In this document: positions 34,702 to 42,764 of the stretch, piece by piece
Numbering within the stretch: the stretch's first letter is position 1
Layout of the letters: each line of letters begins with the position of its first letter
Origin: Chlorobiota bacterium
GTDB taxonomy: Bacteria; Bacteroidota; Ignavibacteria; Tepidaquicellales; OLB5
Assembly (NCBI GenBank): GCA_022616535.1
Contig: JAKEEM010000003.1
Location: 1-46,358 of the forward strand
DNA length: 46,358 nt
Reading direction: 5' to 3'
Translations under genes and position numbers: made by a program
Notes under the pieces: model-generated
The model's database searches: none
Told to the model about the DNA's origin: nothing
What the model saw: only the letters and a program-made list of their open reading frames with translations

Positions 34702-34797
34702 TCCCGATTGAAAGTTTAAGTATACTAATTTTTTTGTTCATTTTATTTAAAATAAAATAAATATATTTAGATTCTAATTAAATGAAATCAGTGATTT

Positions 34798-35595
34798 ATG
34801 CGTAAATATCTTCTCTATATTTTAGCGGTTTATATTGCTGCTGTTTTTGCCACGCTTGGCGGCTGCACTAAAAAAAGCGAAACAGAGCTTAAAAGAGAAA
34901 AAGACAGCCTGGAGCAGGTAAAATACCAGGAGGTTATTGATGAGCTGATTGATTCTAATTTTTTCTACAGAAGAAACGACAGCACGGATATTTACGGCAC
35001 TGGGAATTTTGATTACAGGGATACTCTTGAGTCATACCACAGGGGATACAGCATTCCCCGCGACAGCATATACAAAGTCTGGAATACAAAGGCATTTCAG
35101 CACTTAAATGAATTAATAAGAAAAAAACCGATACTTCCGGGCCCCTATCTTGACAGAGGAAATCACTTTCAGAACATTAAGATGTACCGTGAAGCCATAT
35201 CCGATTATAATGAATATATTAAGCGCAGCCCTTTTAATCATTCCGCATATATGAACAGGGGCAATGCTTATGAAAGATTTAAGATTTATGATTCAGCTAT
35301 GTGGGATTATAATAAAGTCCTTGAGCTGAAGCCCGACGATACGATTGCAAACTTCAATAAGGGAAATATTTATGATATTTTGGGTAAATTTGATTCGGCA
35401 GTATACCAGTACGATACCGTTGTTATAAAAGACCCCCGACTTGCAAAAGCTTATTACAACAGGGGAACATCATACTTAGCTCAGAGAAAATTTAAAGAAG
35501 CTGCAAGAGACTGGGAACAGGCAATAATTTTGAATCAAACCTACGAAGCAGAATTAAGGCCTAAAATCCGAAGGATAAGACCTTTGATTAAATAA
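34798..35595 (+). CDS. TPR-repeat lipoprotein 1
   Basis: 265 residues. Lipoprotein signal with lipobox LGGC (Cys23). A charged coiled stretch follows, then about four tetratricopeptide repeats from residue 115: GPYLDRGNHFQNIKMYREAISDYNEYIKRSP, SAYMNRGNAYERFKIYDSAMWDYNKVLELKP, IANFNKGNIYDILGKFDSAVYQYDTVVIKDP and KAYYNRGTSYLAQRKFKEAARDWEQAI. TPRs mediate protein contacts, so an envelope scaffold role is likely. It ends four bases before a convergent lipoprotein gene. Confidence 0.86.
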   Translation: MRKYLLYILAVYIAAVFATLGGCTKKSETELKREKDSLEQVKYQEVIDELIDSNFFYRRNDSTDIYGTGNFDYRDTLESYHRGYSIPRDSIYKVWNTKAFQHLNELIRKKPILPGPYLDRGNHFQNIKMYREAISDYNEYIKRSPFNHSAYMNRGNAYERFKIYDSAMWDYNKVLELKPDDTIANFNKGNIYDILGKFDSAVYQYDTVVIKDPRLAKAYYNRGTSYLAQRKFKEAARDWEQAIILNQTYEAELRPKIRRIRPLIK

Positions 35596-35598
35596 ATT

Positions 35599-36003
35599 TC
35601 ACTCCCTGTATACTGACCAAACACCCTCGGTATGCACATCAAGCACATATGCTCTTGTTTCGGGAACGTCGATTCTTTTTTTGCCTGTATAATTTCCTGT
35701 AACATCGGCAAGCACTTCCACAAGCTGCCCGTCAGGATACATTAATCTTGCCGTAAATTTGCCCTCGCCCTGATGTGTTAAAACAAACGTAGCCGGTCCT
35801 TTTATCAAATCAATTATCTGGTTCTTACTGCCGGTAAATCCCTCGGCAATTCTGTACTGGTCTTTATTAATCTGCACCGTATCTTTTTGCCTGTTTTGGG
35901 TTTGTGTGTTCTGCTTATTTTTGGTTGATTTATCGCTTGAGCAGGAAAAAATTACCGCAATGAAAACTAATATCGAAACTGTAAATCTGAGCCTATTTTT
36001 CAT
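35599..36003 (-). CDS. Small lipoprotein of unknown function
   Basis: 134 residues. Lipobox IFSC (Cys21), then a low-complexity Lys/Asn/Gln/Thr linker (about 22-48). The C-terminal domain is beta-rich: IDLIKGPATFVLTHQGEGKFTARLMYPDGQLVEVLADVTGNYTGKKRIDVPETRAYVLDVHTEGVWSVYRE, reminiscent of a small jelly-roll or pre-peptidase C-terminal-like sandwich. No catalytic residues recognised. It lies between the two TPR lipoprotein genes, on the opposite strand. Confidence 0.65.
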   Translation of the reverse strand: MKNRLRFTVSILVFIAVIFSCSSDKSTKNKQNTQTQNRQKDTVQINKDQYRIAEGFTGSKNQIIDLIKGPATFVLTHQGEGKFTARLMYPDGQLVEVLADVTGNYTGKKRIDVPETRAYVLDVHTEGVWSVYRE

Positions 36004-36087
36004 TTTCTTATTAACTTTTTTACGGTATTACAAATAATTTCATTAATTTCTAAACTTACTATATAAAATACTAATTTTCAACGAAAT

Positions 36088-37125
36088 ATGCTAAAGAATT
36101 TTGAGTTTGTGATGCTATTTTTTTTGGTTTTATTTTACGGATGTGCACCAAGAAACCCGGATGAGTCAAATAAGCATTTAAAGCTCGGAGTAGAACTTCA
36201 AAACAGCGGAAATCTTGACGATGCATACAAAGAATACACTGAGGCGGTAAAGTGGGATAAAAATAATTCTACTGCCTACTACCAAAGAGGTATTCTAAGT
36301 ATTTCAAAAAATAACCTTGTTAAAGGAGTAGAAGACTTAACGCAGGCAATTGATATTTCACCCGACACAGCAAGGTTCTACGATGCAAGGGGCTATGCTT
36401 ACATTACGCTAAATGATTACAGCAAGGCAATGGTCGATTATGAAAAGGCAGTATCAATAGAACCATCAAATTCCCAGTACATTAACAGAAGGGGATATGT
36501 TTATGCTTTATTAAAAGACTATACTCAGGCAGTTAAAGATTATACAAAGGCCATCGAGCTTAACCCAAAATTCGAAGACGCGTATTCAAACCGGGGATTT
36601 GCCTATTTAAGTCTTAACCGTTTTGAAAATGCTGCAAGTGACTTCACCAAAGCACTTGAGTTTAATCCAAGCCGCGCGGTTTATTATAACACTAGGGGCT
36701 ACGCTTATGCCAACTTAAAGCGCCTTGCAGAAGCTCTTGCAGATTATGACAGGGCAATTATGCTCGATTCAAACCTTGCAGACGCTTATGTTAACCGCGG
36801 ATATATTATGCTGAACTCAGGAATGCACCAGTTTGCTCTTGCTGATTTTGACAAGGCAATTAAACTCGGATTGATGAATGCATCTAATTACAACGCACGC
36901 GGATACGCTTTTGCAAATATGCGAAAATATCCCGAAGCTATAAACGATTACACCAAAGCAATAGAAATTGACCCGAACTTTACCGACGCCTATGTAAACA
37001 GAGGATTCAGCTATTTTAACTCGCTTGATAAGCAAAACGCACTGAAGGACTGGGAAACAGCAATCAAGCAAAAACCTTCGCTTGATTCATCGCTTAAAGT
37101 GTATCTGGATAAAGTAAAAAACTGA
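36088..37125 (+). CDS. TPR-repeat lipoprotein 2
   Basis: 345 residues. Lipobox FYGC (Cys19), then about nine tetratricopeptide repeats filling the protein, for example AYYQRGILSISKNNLVKGVEDLTQAIDISP, AYSNRGFAYLSLNRFENAASDFTKALEFNP and AYVNRGFSYFNSLDKQNALKDWETAIKQKP. The curved helical solenoid would face the periplasm. It resembles TPR lipoprotein 1 in repeat style (..NRG..Y......A..D......), suggesting shared ancestry or partners. Confidence 0.9.
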   Translation: MLKNFEFVMLFFLVLFYGCAPRNPDESNKHLKLGVELQNSGNLDDAYKEYTEAVKWDKNNSTAYYQRGILSISKNNLVKGVEDLTQAIDISPDTARFYDARGYAYITLNDYSKAMVDYEKAVSIEPSNSQYINRRGYVYALLKDYTQAVKDYTKAIELNPKFEDAYSNRGFAYLSLNRFENAASDFTKALEFNPSRAVYYNTRGYAYANLKRLAEALADYDRAIMLDSNLADAYVNRGYIMLNSGMHQFALADFDKAIKLGLMNASNYNARGYAFANMRKYPEAINDYTKAIEIDPNFTDAYVNRGFSYFNSLDKQNALKDWETAIKQKPSLDSSLKVYLDKVKN

Positions 37126-37151
37126 AATCTAAAGATGACTGAAAAATTTAA

Positions 37152-37174
37152 GGGCGGCTCCGCTTGAACCGCCC
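37152..37174 (+). terminator. Hairpin terminator after TPR lipoprotein 2
   Basis: GGGCGG, 11-nt loop with inner TC/GA pairing, CCGCCC, then ATTTC. Good stem but short U-tract; it lies 26 bases after the stop. Confidence 0.65.
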
Positions 37175-37225
37175 ATTTCAATAGAGGAAAATAGAGTCTG
37201 CCCTCTGAAAGGCAGTGGAGAAAAA

Positions 37226-37786
37226 TTAAAAAGGTACTTCTTCAGGTATTTTATTAAAACCTGCCAATGAATACTCAGGAATTATAACCTTCGGTTTGGG
37301 GTTTACTTCCGATTTTACAGCTTCATCGCTTTCTACCTGTGAGCGGTCAATTATACAAAGTGACCGCGTTGGATTATCGTCCAAATGGAGCAAAAAGCTC
37401 TCAGCCCAGCATTCAAGCGCCTTGGCTAAATTACCCCTGTGGGTGCTGTCCTTTGATGAGTAAATTTTAAGCCATGAGCTGTCATCGCACTCGCCGTCAT
37501 TGTACTGGATAAATCCGGTGTAAATTTCAACATAGTCTTCCCCGATTGTAAAAGAGCTGTAATCAACTGCACCGCCCTGAACAAACGTATTAACCGAAAT
37601 ATCAATAAATCCGGTGAGTTTTTTCTTGGGAAGGTTTTCAAGTGCATAGAATGCTTTTACCAGCGCATTAAATTTAACCGGGGAAACGTTGTACTTATCC
37701 GAGCCCATTATAAGCTCTTTAATAATCTGCTGGCTCGTATTTGCTGCTAGCTTATCGATGTTATTTATTACTATTTTATTATTCAT
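37226..37786 (-). CDS. Protein of unknown function with SSB-like acidic C-terminal tail
   Basis: 186 residues, no signal or membrane segment. N-terminal helical part (NIDKLAANTSQQIIKELIMG, VKFNALVKAFYALENLP), then a beta-rich middle (GFIDISVNTFVQGGAVDYSSFTIGEDYVEIYTGFIQY). The C-terminal 45 residues are Pro/Lys/Glu-rich and look disordered, ending KIPEEVPF. An acidic-x-Pro-Phe end is the hallmark of single-stranded DNA-binding protein tips that recruit DNA repair enzymes; the similarity is a short motif only. SD AAGGAG eight bases before the ATG. It follows a 44-residue membrane protein gene by 23 bases, both divergent from a WYL regulator. Confidence 0.62.
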   Translation of the reverse strand: MNNKIVINNIDKLAANTSQQIIKELIMGSDKYNVSPVKFNALVKAFYALENLPKKKLTGFIDISVNTFVQGGAVDYSSFTIGEDYVEIYTGFIQYNDGECDDSSWLKIYSSKDSTHRGNLAKALECWAESFLLHLDDNPTRSLCIIDRSQVESDEAVKSEVNPKPKVIIPEYSLAGFNKIPEEVPF

Positions 37787-37809
37787 TTCAAGCTCCTTGG
37801 ATTATAAAT

Positions 37810-37944
37810 TTAAAGAGTGGTTGACCAGATACTCAGTGCAAGAAATAAAACCGAAAGAAACAAGGTCACAGCTTTAGTGAGACGGATATTCCTTTCGCGC
37901 CTTTCCTCCCTTAAATCTTCTACAAAGTTTTTAAGTGATACCAT
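37810..37944 (-). CDS. Small single-span membrane protein
   Basis: 44 residues, MVSLKNFVEDLREERRERNI, then a basic turn and one hydrophobic helix (AVTLFLSVLFLALSIW) ending STTL. The N-terminal half is a charged amphipathic helix, so the protein should sit in the inner membrane with the N-terminus inside. A good Shine-Dalgarno (AAAGGAG, eight bases from the ATG) supports real translation. It is the first gene of the minus-strand pair with the SSB-tailed protein and its start lies close to a palindromic operator candidate. Confidence 0.65.
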   Translation of the reverse strand: MVSLKNFVEDLREERRERNIRLTKAVTLFLSVLFLALSIWSTTL

Positions 37945-38003
37945 TTTAATTCTCCTTTCTTCTCTAACAACGATACAAATATATTTTTCTTTAGAAGGGT
38001 ATG

Positions 38004-38022
38004 AGTATCATTTAATGATACT
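38004..38022. promoter_or_regulatory. Palindromic operator candidate in WYL divergon
   Basis: AGTATCATT-T-AATGATACT, a perfect 9-bp inverted repeat around one base, in the 130-base gap between the divergent genes. A related half, GTGATACCATT, overlaps the start of the 44-residue gene. Such a dyad suits a homodimeric regulator; WYL regulators often bind in their own divergent promoter. The AT-rich sequence is followed by TTTTT, so a weak hairpin is an alternative. Confidence 0.5.
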
Positions 38023-38074
38023 TTTTAAACAAACTCTATTAAAAGGTTGAAATAGCATTAATTACAGTGTATTT

Positions 38075-38950
38075 TTGCTTTACGATATGCTTGATTTTAA
38101 ATCAAAATTTAAGCGTCAGATTGAAATCCTCGGCATCTGCATAAACAAAAACTATAAAGGGCTCTCGATAAAAGATTTTGCCGAGCTTTTTGGTGTGGAA
38201 GAGCTTACAATTAAGCGCGATATGACAGATTTGCGCTCAGGCGGAATCGCTATTCACTCCTCAAAAGGCAAGGGTGTCGGACTCGAGCGAAGACCTGCTC
38301 CCGAAAAAATCAGAGAATTTATCAAACAGTACTCCGCCTTAAGCACATCGGACAGCTTTGTGGAAAAATCAACGAATCTGCTGGTTACCAAGCTTAAAGA
38401 GCAGGCACTTGCTAACATGGTCGTTTTGCAGATGTGCATCGATAAAAACAAAATGGCGGTAATTGACTACGAAAAGGACGCTGACATATTCGAAAAAAGC
38501 CAGGAGATAGCGCCGCTGTTGATTTTCCAGACAGATAATTACTGGAGGGTTTTAACAATCAGCCAGGGCAGAATTAAGCAGTTCATTATGAACAAAATCA
38601 TAAGCGCTAAGCCATCGAAGCGTTCGTTCAAGCTCATATCTAAAGAAAAAATAGAAGACGTTTTCAAGTATTCCTTCCGCAGCTGGCTCGGTGATGATAC
38701 ATATAAAATCAAACTTGAATTTTCTGCTTACTGGGCTGACAGAATCAAGCCGAAACAGCTTCTTGATAATGAAACTTTCACCGGGCAGAAAGACGGTTCG
38801 GTAATCTACGAAGCTGTTGTCAACTCGCTCGATGAAATCGCCGGCTGGGTGGTCACAAGAGGAGCCGGAGTGAAAGTGCTTGAGCCAGATGAATTGAAGG
38901 ATAAAGTCATTTTACTTGCAAACGGAGTATTAAAAAACTATAAAAAGTAA
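38075..38950 (+). CDS. WYL-domain transcriptional regulator
   Basis: 291 residues. N-terminal winged helix-turn-helix of the DeoR/HTH_11 type (LGICINKNYKGLSIKDFAELFGVEELTIKRDMTDLRSGGIAIHS). The WYL domain (about 125-200) is seen as IAPLLIFQTDNYWRVLTISQGRIKQFIMNKIISAK, the WYL core being YWRVL here, and a C-terminal WCX-like part (IKLEFSAYWADRIK...SLDEIAGWVVTRGAGVKVLEP) follows. WYL regulators sense ligands that include single-stranded DNA or nucleotides and often control phage defence or DNA repair genes. The stop codon abuts the start of the next gene. Confidence 0.87.
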   Translation: MLYDMLDFKSKFKRQIEILGICINKNYKGLSIKDFAELFGVEELTIKRDMTDLRSGGIAIHSSKGKGVGLERRPAPEKIREFIKQYSALSTSDSFVEKSTNLLVTKLKEQALANMVVLQMCIDKNKMAVIDYEKDADIFEKSQEIAPLLIFQTDNYWRVLTISQGRIKQFIMNKIISAKPSKRSFKLISKEKIEDVFKYSFRSWLGDDTYKIKLEFSAYWADRIKPKQLLDNETFTGQKDGSVIYEAVVNSLDEIAGWVVTRGAGVKVLEPDELKDKVILLANGVLKNYKK

Positions 38951-40702
38951 TTGCTCGCCGAAAATGAAATAAGTTTCAATTCCCCGAATAACTCCATTTT
39001 CAATACGGTATTTGCTGTAATTGATGTTGAAACAACGGGACTTAGTCCCGACCGGAGCAGAATTACTGAAATCGGCATAGTTAAAGTAAAAAACGGCGAG
39101 ATTATCGGCGAATACCAGCAGCTCGTAAATCCAGAGCAGTTCATTCCCTACGGAATTACACGCCTTACTGGAATAACAAACGAAATGGTCCAATTTAAGC
39201 CAAAGTTTGAAGAAATTGCGGGCGAGGTCTTAGAATTTATTTTTTCCGATGGAGAAAATGTCATCCTTGGGGGACACAATGTAAGGTTTGATTACGGGTT
39301 TCTTAATTCATCGCTGATTAGAGCGGGGTATAACAGGCTCGTTATTGCTTCCCTGTGCACTGCAAGACTCGCAAGGCGCCTAAGCCGCTCGCTCCCTTCG
39401 AAATCACTCAGCTCGCTCAGGAGGCATTTTAAAATTCATTCGCGCCGCGCCCACCGCGCCCTTGATGACGCTAAGGCAACAGCAATTATAATTACCAACT
39501 TCATCGAACAGCTTGTTACGGATTTTGAAATCGAAACAACCGATGAGCTTCTTGGTTTTCAATACAGGAAAATCTACGAGAACAAAAAACTGCCGGCAAG
39601 ATTCAAGAAATTAAAGGTCATACTCAGAAACGCTCCTCAAAAACCCGGGGTTTACTATATGCTTAACCGCAGCGGCGAAATCATATATATAGGTAAGGCA
39701 AAAAACCTTAAGGACCGCTTAAGCTCTTACTTTTACCATAATGTTTCACATACCTCAAAAATCAAAAAGCTCGTCCGCTACGTCCACAAGCTGGAGTGGG
39801 AAACAACCGGCTCCGAACTTTCTGCCCTGCTTTTGGAAAGCAAAATGATAAAACTCCACAAACCTATGTTTAACCGCGCTCTTACATCATTCAGGAAATA
39901 TCCGTTTATTAAGATTGACGCACAAAGAGAGTATCCGCGTGTGCAGAAAGTATACGAGATAATGCCGGACGGCGCTAAATATTACGGTCCCTTTGCAAGC
40001 TCATTTACAGTTAATAATCTGATTGAGGCGATAAATAAAAATTTCAAGCTGCGCAAATGCGATGACCGGGTTCTCCATCCCGCAAAAGGCAGAACGCCAT
40101 GCATGTATTATGAATTCAGCCAGTGCGGTGCCCCCTGCAATTACACTGTAACAGCGGGCGAATACAAAAAGGAAGTCAGGGGGGTCGATAGGTTTTTAAC
40201 CGGGAACTATGAAACAAACGCTGTAAAGCTTTTTGAACAACAAATGCATACGGAAGCCGAAAATATGAATTTCGAAAAAGCATCACATTTGCGCGATAAT
40301 ATTGCAGATTTGAGAAAAGTCCTGCTTAACATTGAGCTTACCAACTCAATTGTTGAGATGCAGAATTACATCATAAAATGCCGGGATGAAAATTCTAAAA
40401 ACATTGGGGAAATATTTTTAATGGCAGGCGGAAAGCTTGCAAAAACCTATATAGTTGATTCCGAAGACCCTGATGAAGACTTTTACAGCAATCTTTACGA
40501 GGAAATTAACTATTTATATTTCAGCGGAACTCTGTTCAGAGATTATATTTTCAGCGGGGCGCAGCAAAAATTCAAAATCAATGAAATAGACCAGGTTAAA
40601 ATCATTTCGAACTGGGTTTACAGAAATTACAAGCCTTCGAGAATACTGAAATTAACCCCCAAAACCAGAATCGATGATGTAATGAAGTTTATTTTTAAAT
40701 AG
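38951..40702 (+). CDS. Fused DnaQ-like exonuclease and GIY-YIG/UvrC-type nuclease
   Basis: 583 residues. The DEDDh 3'-5' exonuclease has Asp25 and Glu27 (VIDVETTG), an Asp in GGHNVRFDYGF, and His168/Asp173 in RRAHRALDDAKA. The GIY-YIG domain begins KPGVYYMLNRSGEIIYIGKAKNLKDRL. The Cys cluster RKCD...TPCMYYEFSQCGAPC matches the UvrC iron-sulfur region, and a UVR motif follows (EAENMNFEKASHLRDNI). The UvrC C-terminal RNase H nuclease is missing, so it resembles Cho-type proteins fused to an exonuclease, as known from Actinobacteria. Start is TTG at 38951, directly after the WYL stop. Confidence 0.92.
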   Translation: MLAENEISFNSPNNSIFNTVFAVIDVETTGLSPDRSRITEIGIVKVKNGEIIGEYQQLVNPEQFIPYGITRLTGITNEMVQFKPKFEEIAGEVLEFIFSDGENVILGGHNVRFDYGFLNSSLIRAGYNRLVIASLCTARLARRLSRSLPSKSLSSLRRHFKIHSRRAHRALDDAKATAIIITNFIEQLVTDFEIETTDELLGFQYRKIYENKKLPARFKKLKVILRNAPQKPGVYYMLNRSGEIIYIGKAKNLKDRLSSYFYHNVSHTSKIKKLVRYVHKLEWETTGSELSALLLESKMIKLHKPMFNRALTSFRKYPFIKIDAQREYPRVQKVYEIMPDGAKYYGPFASSFTVNNLIEAINKNFKLRKCDDRVLHPAKGRTPCMYYEFSQCGAPCNYTVTAGEYKKEVRGVDRFLTGNYETNAVKLFEQQMHTEAENMNFEKASHLRDNIADLRKVLLNIELTNSIVEMQNYIIKCRDENSKNIGEIFLMAGGKLAKTYIVDSEDPDEDFYSNLYEEINYLYFSGTLFRDYIFSGAQQKFKINEIDQVKIISNWVYRNYKPSRILKLTPKTRIDDVMKFIFK

Positions 40703-40749
40703 CCCGCTTTACGACGAAGTATTTTGGAATATAATTTCTTGAAAGCTCT

Positions 40750-41202
40750 TTATTTATCCGGAAATTTTACAATATCATTTTTAGTTGTTCCCACTATTTC
40801 AAAGAGCTCATTCTGCTCCTTTTCGGGCACATTGAATTTATCAAGAACCTTTTTGAAATCACCGGCCATTGCGTTCCATTGGGTTCCGGTGATATCAAGA
40901 TGCTGATGCGACTCTTTCATCGGGCGTCCGGTGTATTTAATTGGTCCCCCCGTAACTTCACATACAAGAGCGGTAACCTGAAATTTAAGACCGGCTTTTG
41001 GAACTCTGTCACGTGCTTCTTTTATGTTTGGATTAGCATTTAAAACATCGTTTACAAGCAGTGTTTCGATAAATTCATCGACAACGGTAGCAATTGAATA
41101 CACTCCGCCAAGCCGTTCATACAATGATTTTCCCTGTGCTGATGTCTGCGCGACTATTAAAATCACCGCAATTAAAGCAGACAATGATGTCTTAGTTTTC
41201 AT
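40750..41202 (-). CDS. Exported truncated hemoglobin, group 1
   Basis: 150 residues. After a signal peptide (MKTKTSLSALIAVILIVAQTSAQG), a 2-on-2 globin follows: SLYERLGGVYSIATVVDEFI, TGGPIKYTGRPMKESHQHLDITGTQWNAMAGDF. Proximal His99 lies in ESHQHLDIT. Group 1 truncated hemoglobins bind O2 and NO and often oxidise NO to nitrate. Sec export is uncommon for this family and places it in the periplasm near NrfA. I chose ATG at 41202 because AAAGGAGG precedes it, over an upstream start at 41244. Confidence 0.9.
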   Translation of the reverse strand: MKTKTSLSALIAVILIVAQTSAQGKSLYERLGGVYSIATVVDEFIETLLVNDVLNANPNIKEARDRVPKAGLKFQVTALVCEVTGGPIKYTGRPMKESHQHLDITGTQWNAMAGDFKKVLDKFNVPEKEQNELFEIVGTTKNDIVKFPDK

Positions 41203-41302
41203 GATAATTTCCTCCTTTAGTTTATAATTTTTGAAAGCCCTCAACTTGTGTTGATAAAGTTAAGAAAACTTTTTCAAATTGTCAAACGGTTTGAAAATAT
41301 AG

Positions 41303-42604
41303 CTATTTAATGAGAATCATCTTTCTTGACTCAGTGTAACCCCCGGTTTCAAGTTTATAAAAATACACTCCGCTCGGATAGTTGGCTCCATTCCACCGGA
41401 CTTTATATGTTCCAGGCCGCAGCTGTTCATTAACTAAAGTTACAATCTCTCTGCCTGTAATATCATAAATAACAAGTCTTGCCAATCCGAAATCCGAAAT
41501 TTGAAATTCGAAATGGGTCTCCGGATTAAACGGATTGGGGTAGTTTTGAAAAAGCTTATAATCATAGGGTACCGTACTTCCAACCGGCTCTATTGCAAGT
41601 GTAATCGAATCCGAATAAATAACAATACCGCTGTCGCCAAGAGCAGCAGCAATTCCTCTGTTAAAAACAAACTTATTAAGGTTTTTAGTGGTAAGATTTT
41701 GTGTCTCCTGGTGATAAAACCAATTGCTTCCTCTGTTAGTTGTATATTGAATGTCCCCGCGGTTTCCGACCGCAATACCAGAATCGACACTATAAAAATA
41801 AATTGAATTTGTGGAATTGTCATATTGCTGTTCCTGTTTAAATCTGACACTCCAGTTTTGTCCTGCGTTTGTGGTTCTGAATATATAATAAGCGCCCGCG
41901 AGCCACCCGGTATTTGGATTTATAAAATGGACCGCTTCCAGATCGACTCTGAATCCCTCGCTGTTATCACCAGCCTGATATACAAATTGCTGAGTCCAAT
42001 TATTGCCGCCGTTTGTAGAGTATAGAGTCAGCAGGCTGTCCCCGGCTATCCTCACTGTATCATCAAATATATCACAACCAATTATTTGTACCTCGTTCAG
42101 GTCTAGTGTTGTTCCACTATTTAACTGTGTGAAAGAACCCCCGGAATTTGTCGATTTTAAAATTGTCCCGTTATCGCCGACGATGTATATAGTGCCCCAA
42201 AATTCACACATCGCTATATCATTCAAATCAGAGTTAGTCCCGCTGTTTACATTTGTCCAAATATTAGTACTGTCATAATTGCTTCTTAAAATCTTACCGG
42301 AATTTCCCGCCACAATTATAAAGTCAAAAGGAAATTGGAATCCCTCAATTGAATTTAATCCCTGGGGATATAGAAGTGTATCTCTATATACAAGGCAGTT
42401 TCGGGAATCCATTTTAATAAAATGACCATTTGATGTTACACCCAAATAAAACTTATTATCAAAATCGTCGTATATATAAAAATCATTGAAGTTACCTGCA
42501 CTTATTGAGCACGTGAGGCACCCTTCGCCAAAATTTGTTGCTATAAATGAGGGTATAATTAAAAATAAAATCAATATTTGTGTGTATTTTTTAAAATACC
42601 TCAT
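41303..42604 (-). CDS. Secreted YCF48/BNR-like beta-propeller protein with T9SS sorting domain
   Basis: 433 residues from the second ATG (42604), chosen for the GGAGAG ahead of it. Signal region YTQILILFLIIPSFIATNFG. The middle holds YCF48-like repeats around AMCEFWGTIYIVGDNGTILKSTNSGGSFTQLNSGTTLDLNEVQI, TLYSTNGGNNWTQQF and FRTTNAGQNWSVRF. The type IX sorting domain ends the protein: FQNYPNPFNPETHFEF, VIYDITGREIVTLV and GVYFYKLETGGYTESRKMILIK. It would be displayed or released by the T9SS. Divergent from the second orphan helical gene. Confidence 0.9.
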   Translation of the reverse strand: MRYFKKYTQILILFLIIPSFIATNFGEGCLTCSISAGNFNDFYIYDDFDNKFYLGVTSNGHFIKMDSRNCLVYRDTLLYPQGLNSIEGFQFPFDFIIVAGNSGKILRSNYDSTNIWTNVNSGTNSDLNDIAMCEFWGTIYIVGDNGTILKSTNSGGSFTQLNSGTTLDLNEVQIIGCDIFDDTVRIAGDSLLTLYSTNGGNNWTQQFVYQAGDNSEGFRVDLEAVHFINPNTGWLAGAYYIFRTTNAGQNWSVRFKQEQQYDNSTNSIYFYSVDSGIAVGNRGDIQYTTNRGSNWFYHQETQNLTTKNLNKFVFNRGIAAALGDSGIVIYSDSITLAIEPVGSTVPYDYKLFQNYPNPFNPETHFEFQISDFGLARLVIYDITGREIVTLVNEQLRPGTYKVRWNGANYPSGVYFYKLETGGYTESRKMILIK

Positions 42605-42764
42605 AATCGAACTCTCCATTTTTGCTCAAAAATAAAGAATAAAAATCTGGCAAGTCAAAGAAAATTTTATTAGATTGTAATGTATAAAAGTATTTATTAA
42701 TTCAGTTTTTTAGATTATTTTATCAAAAATTAAAGTGTTTTGTAATGTAAAAAAACCTCAAAAA

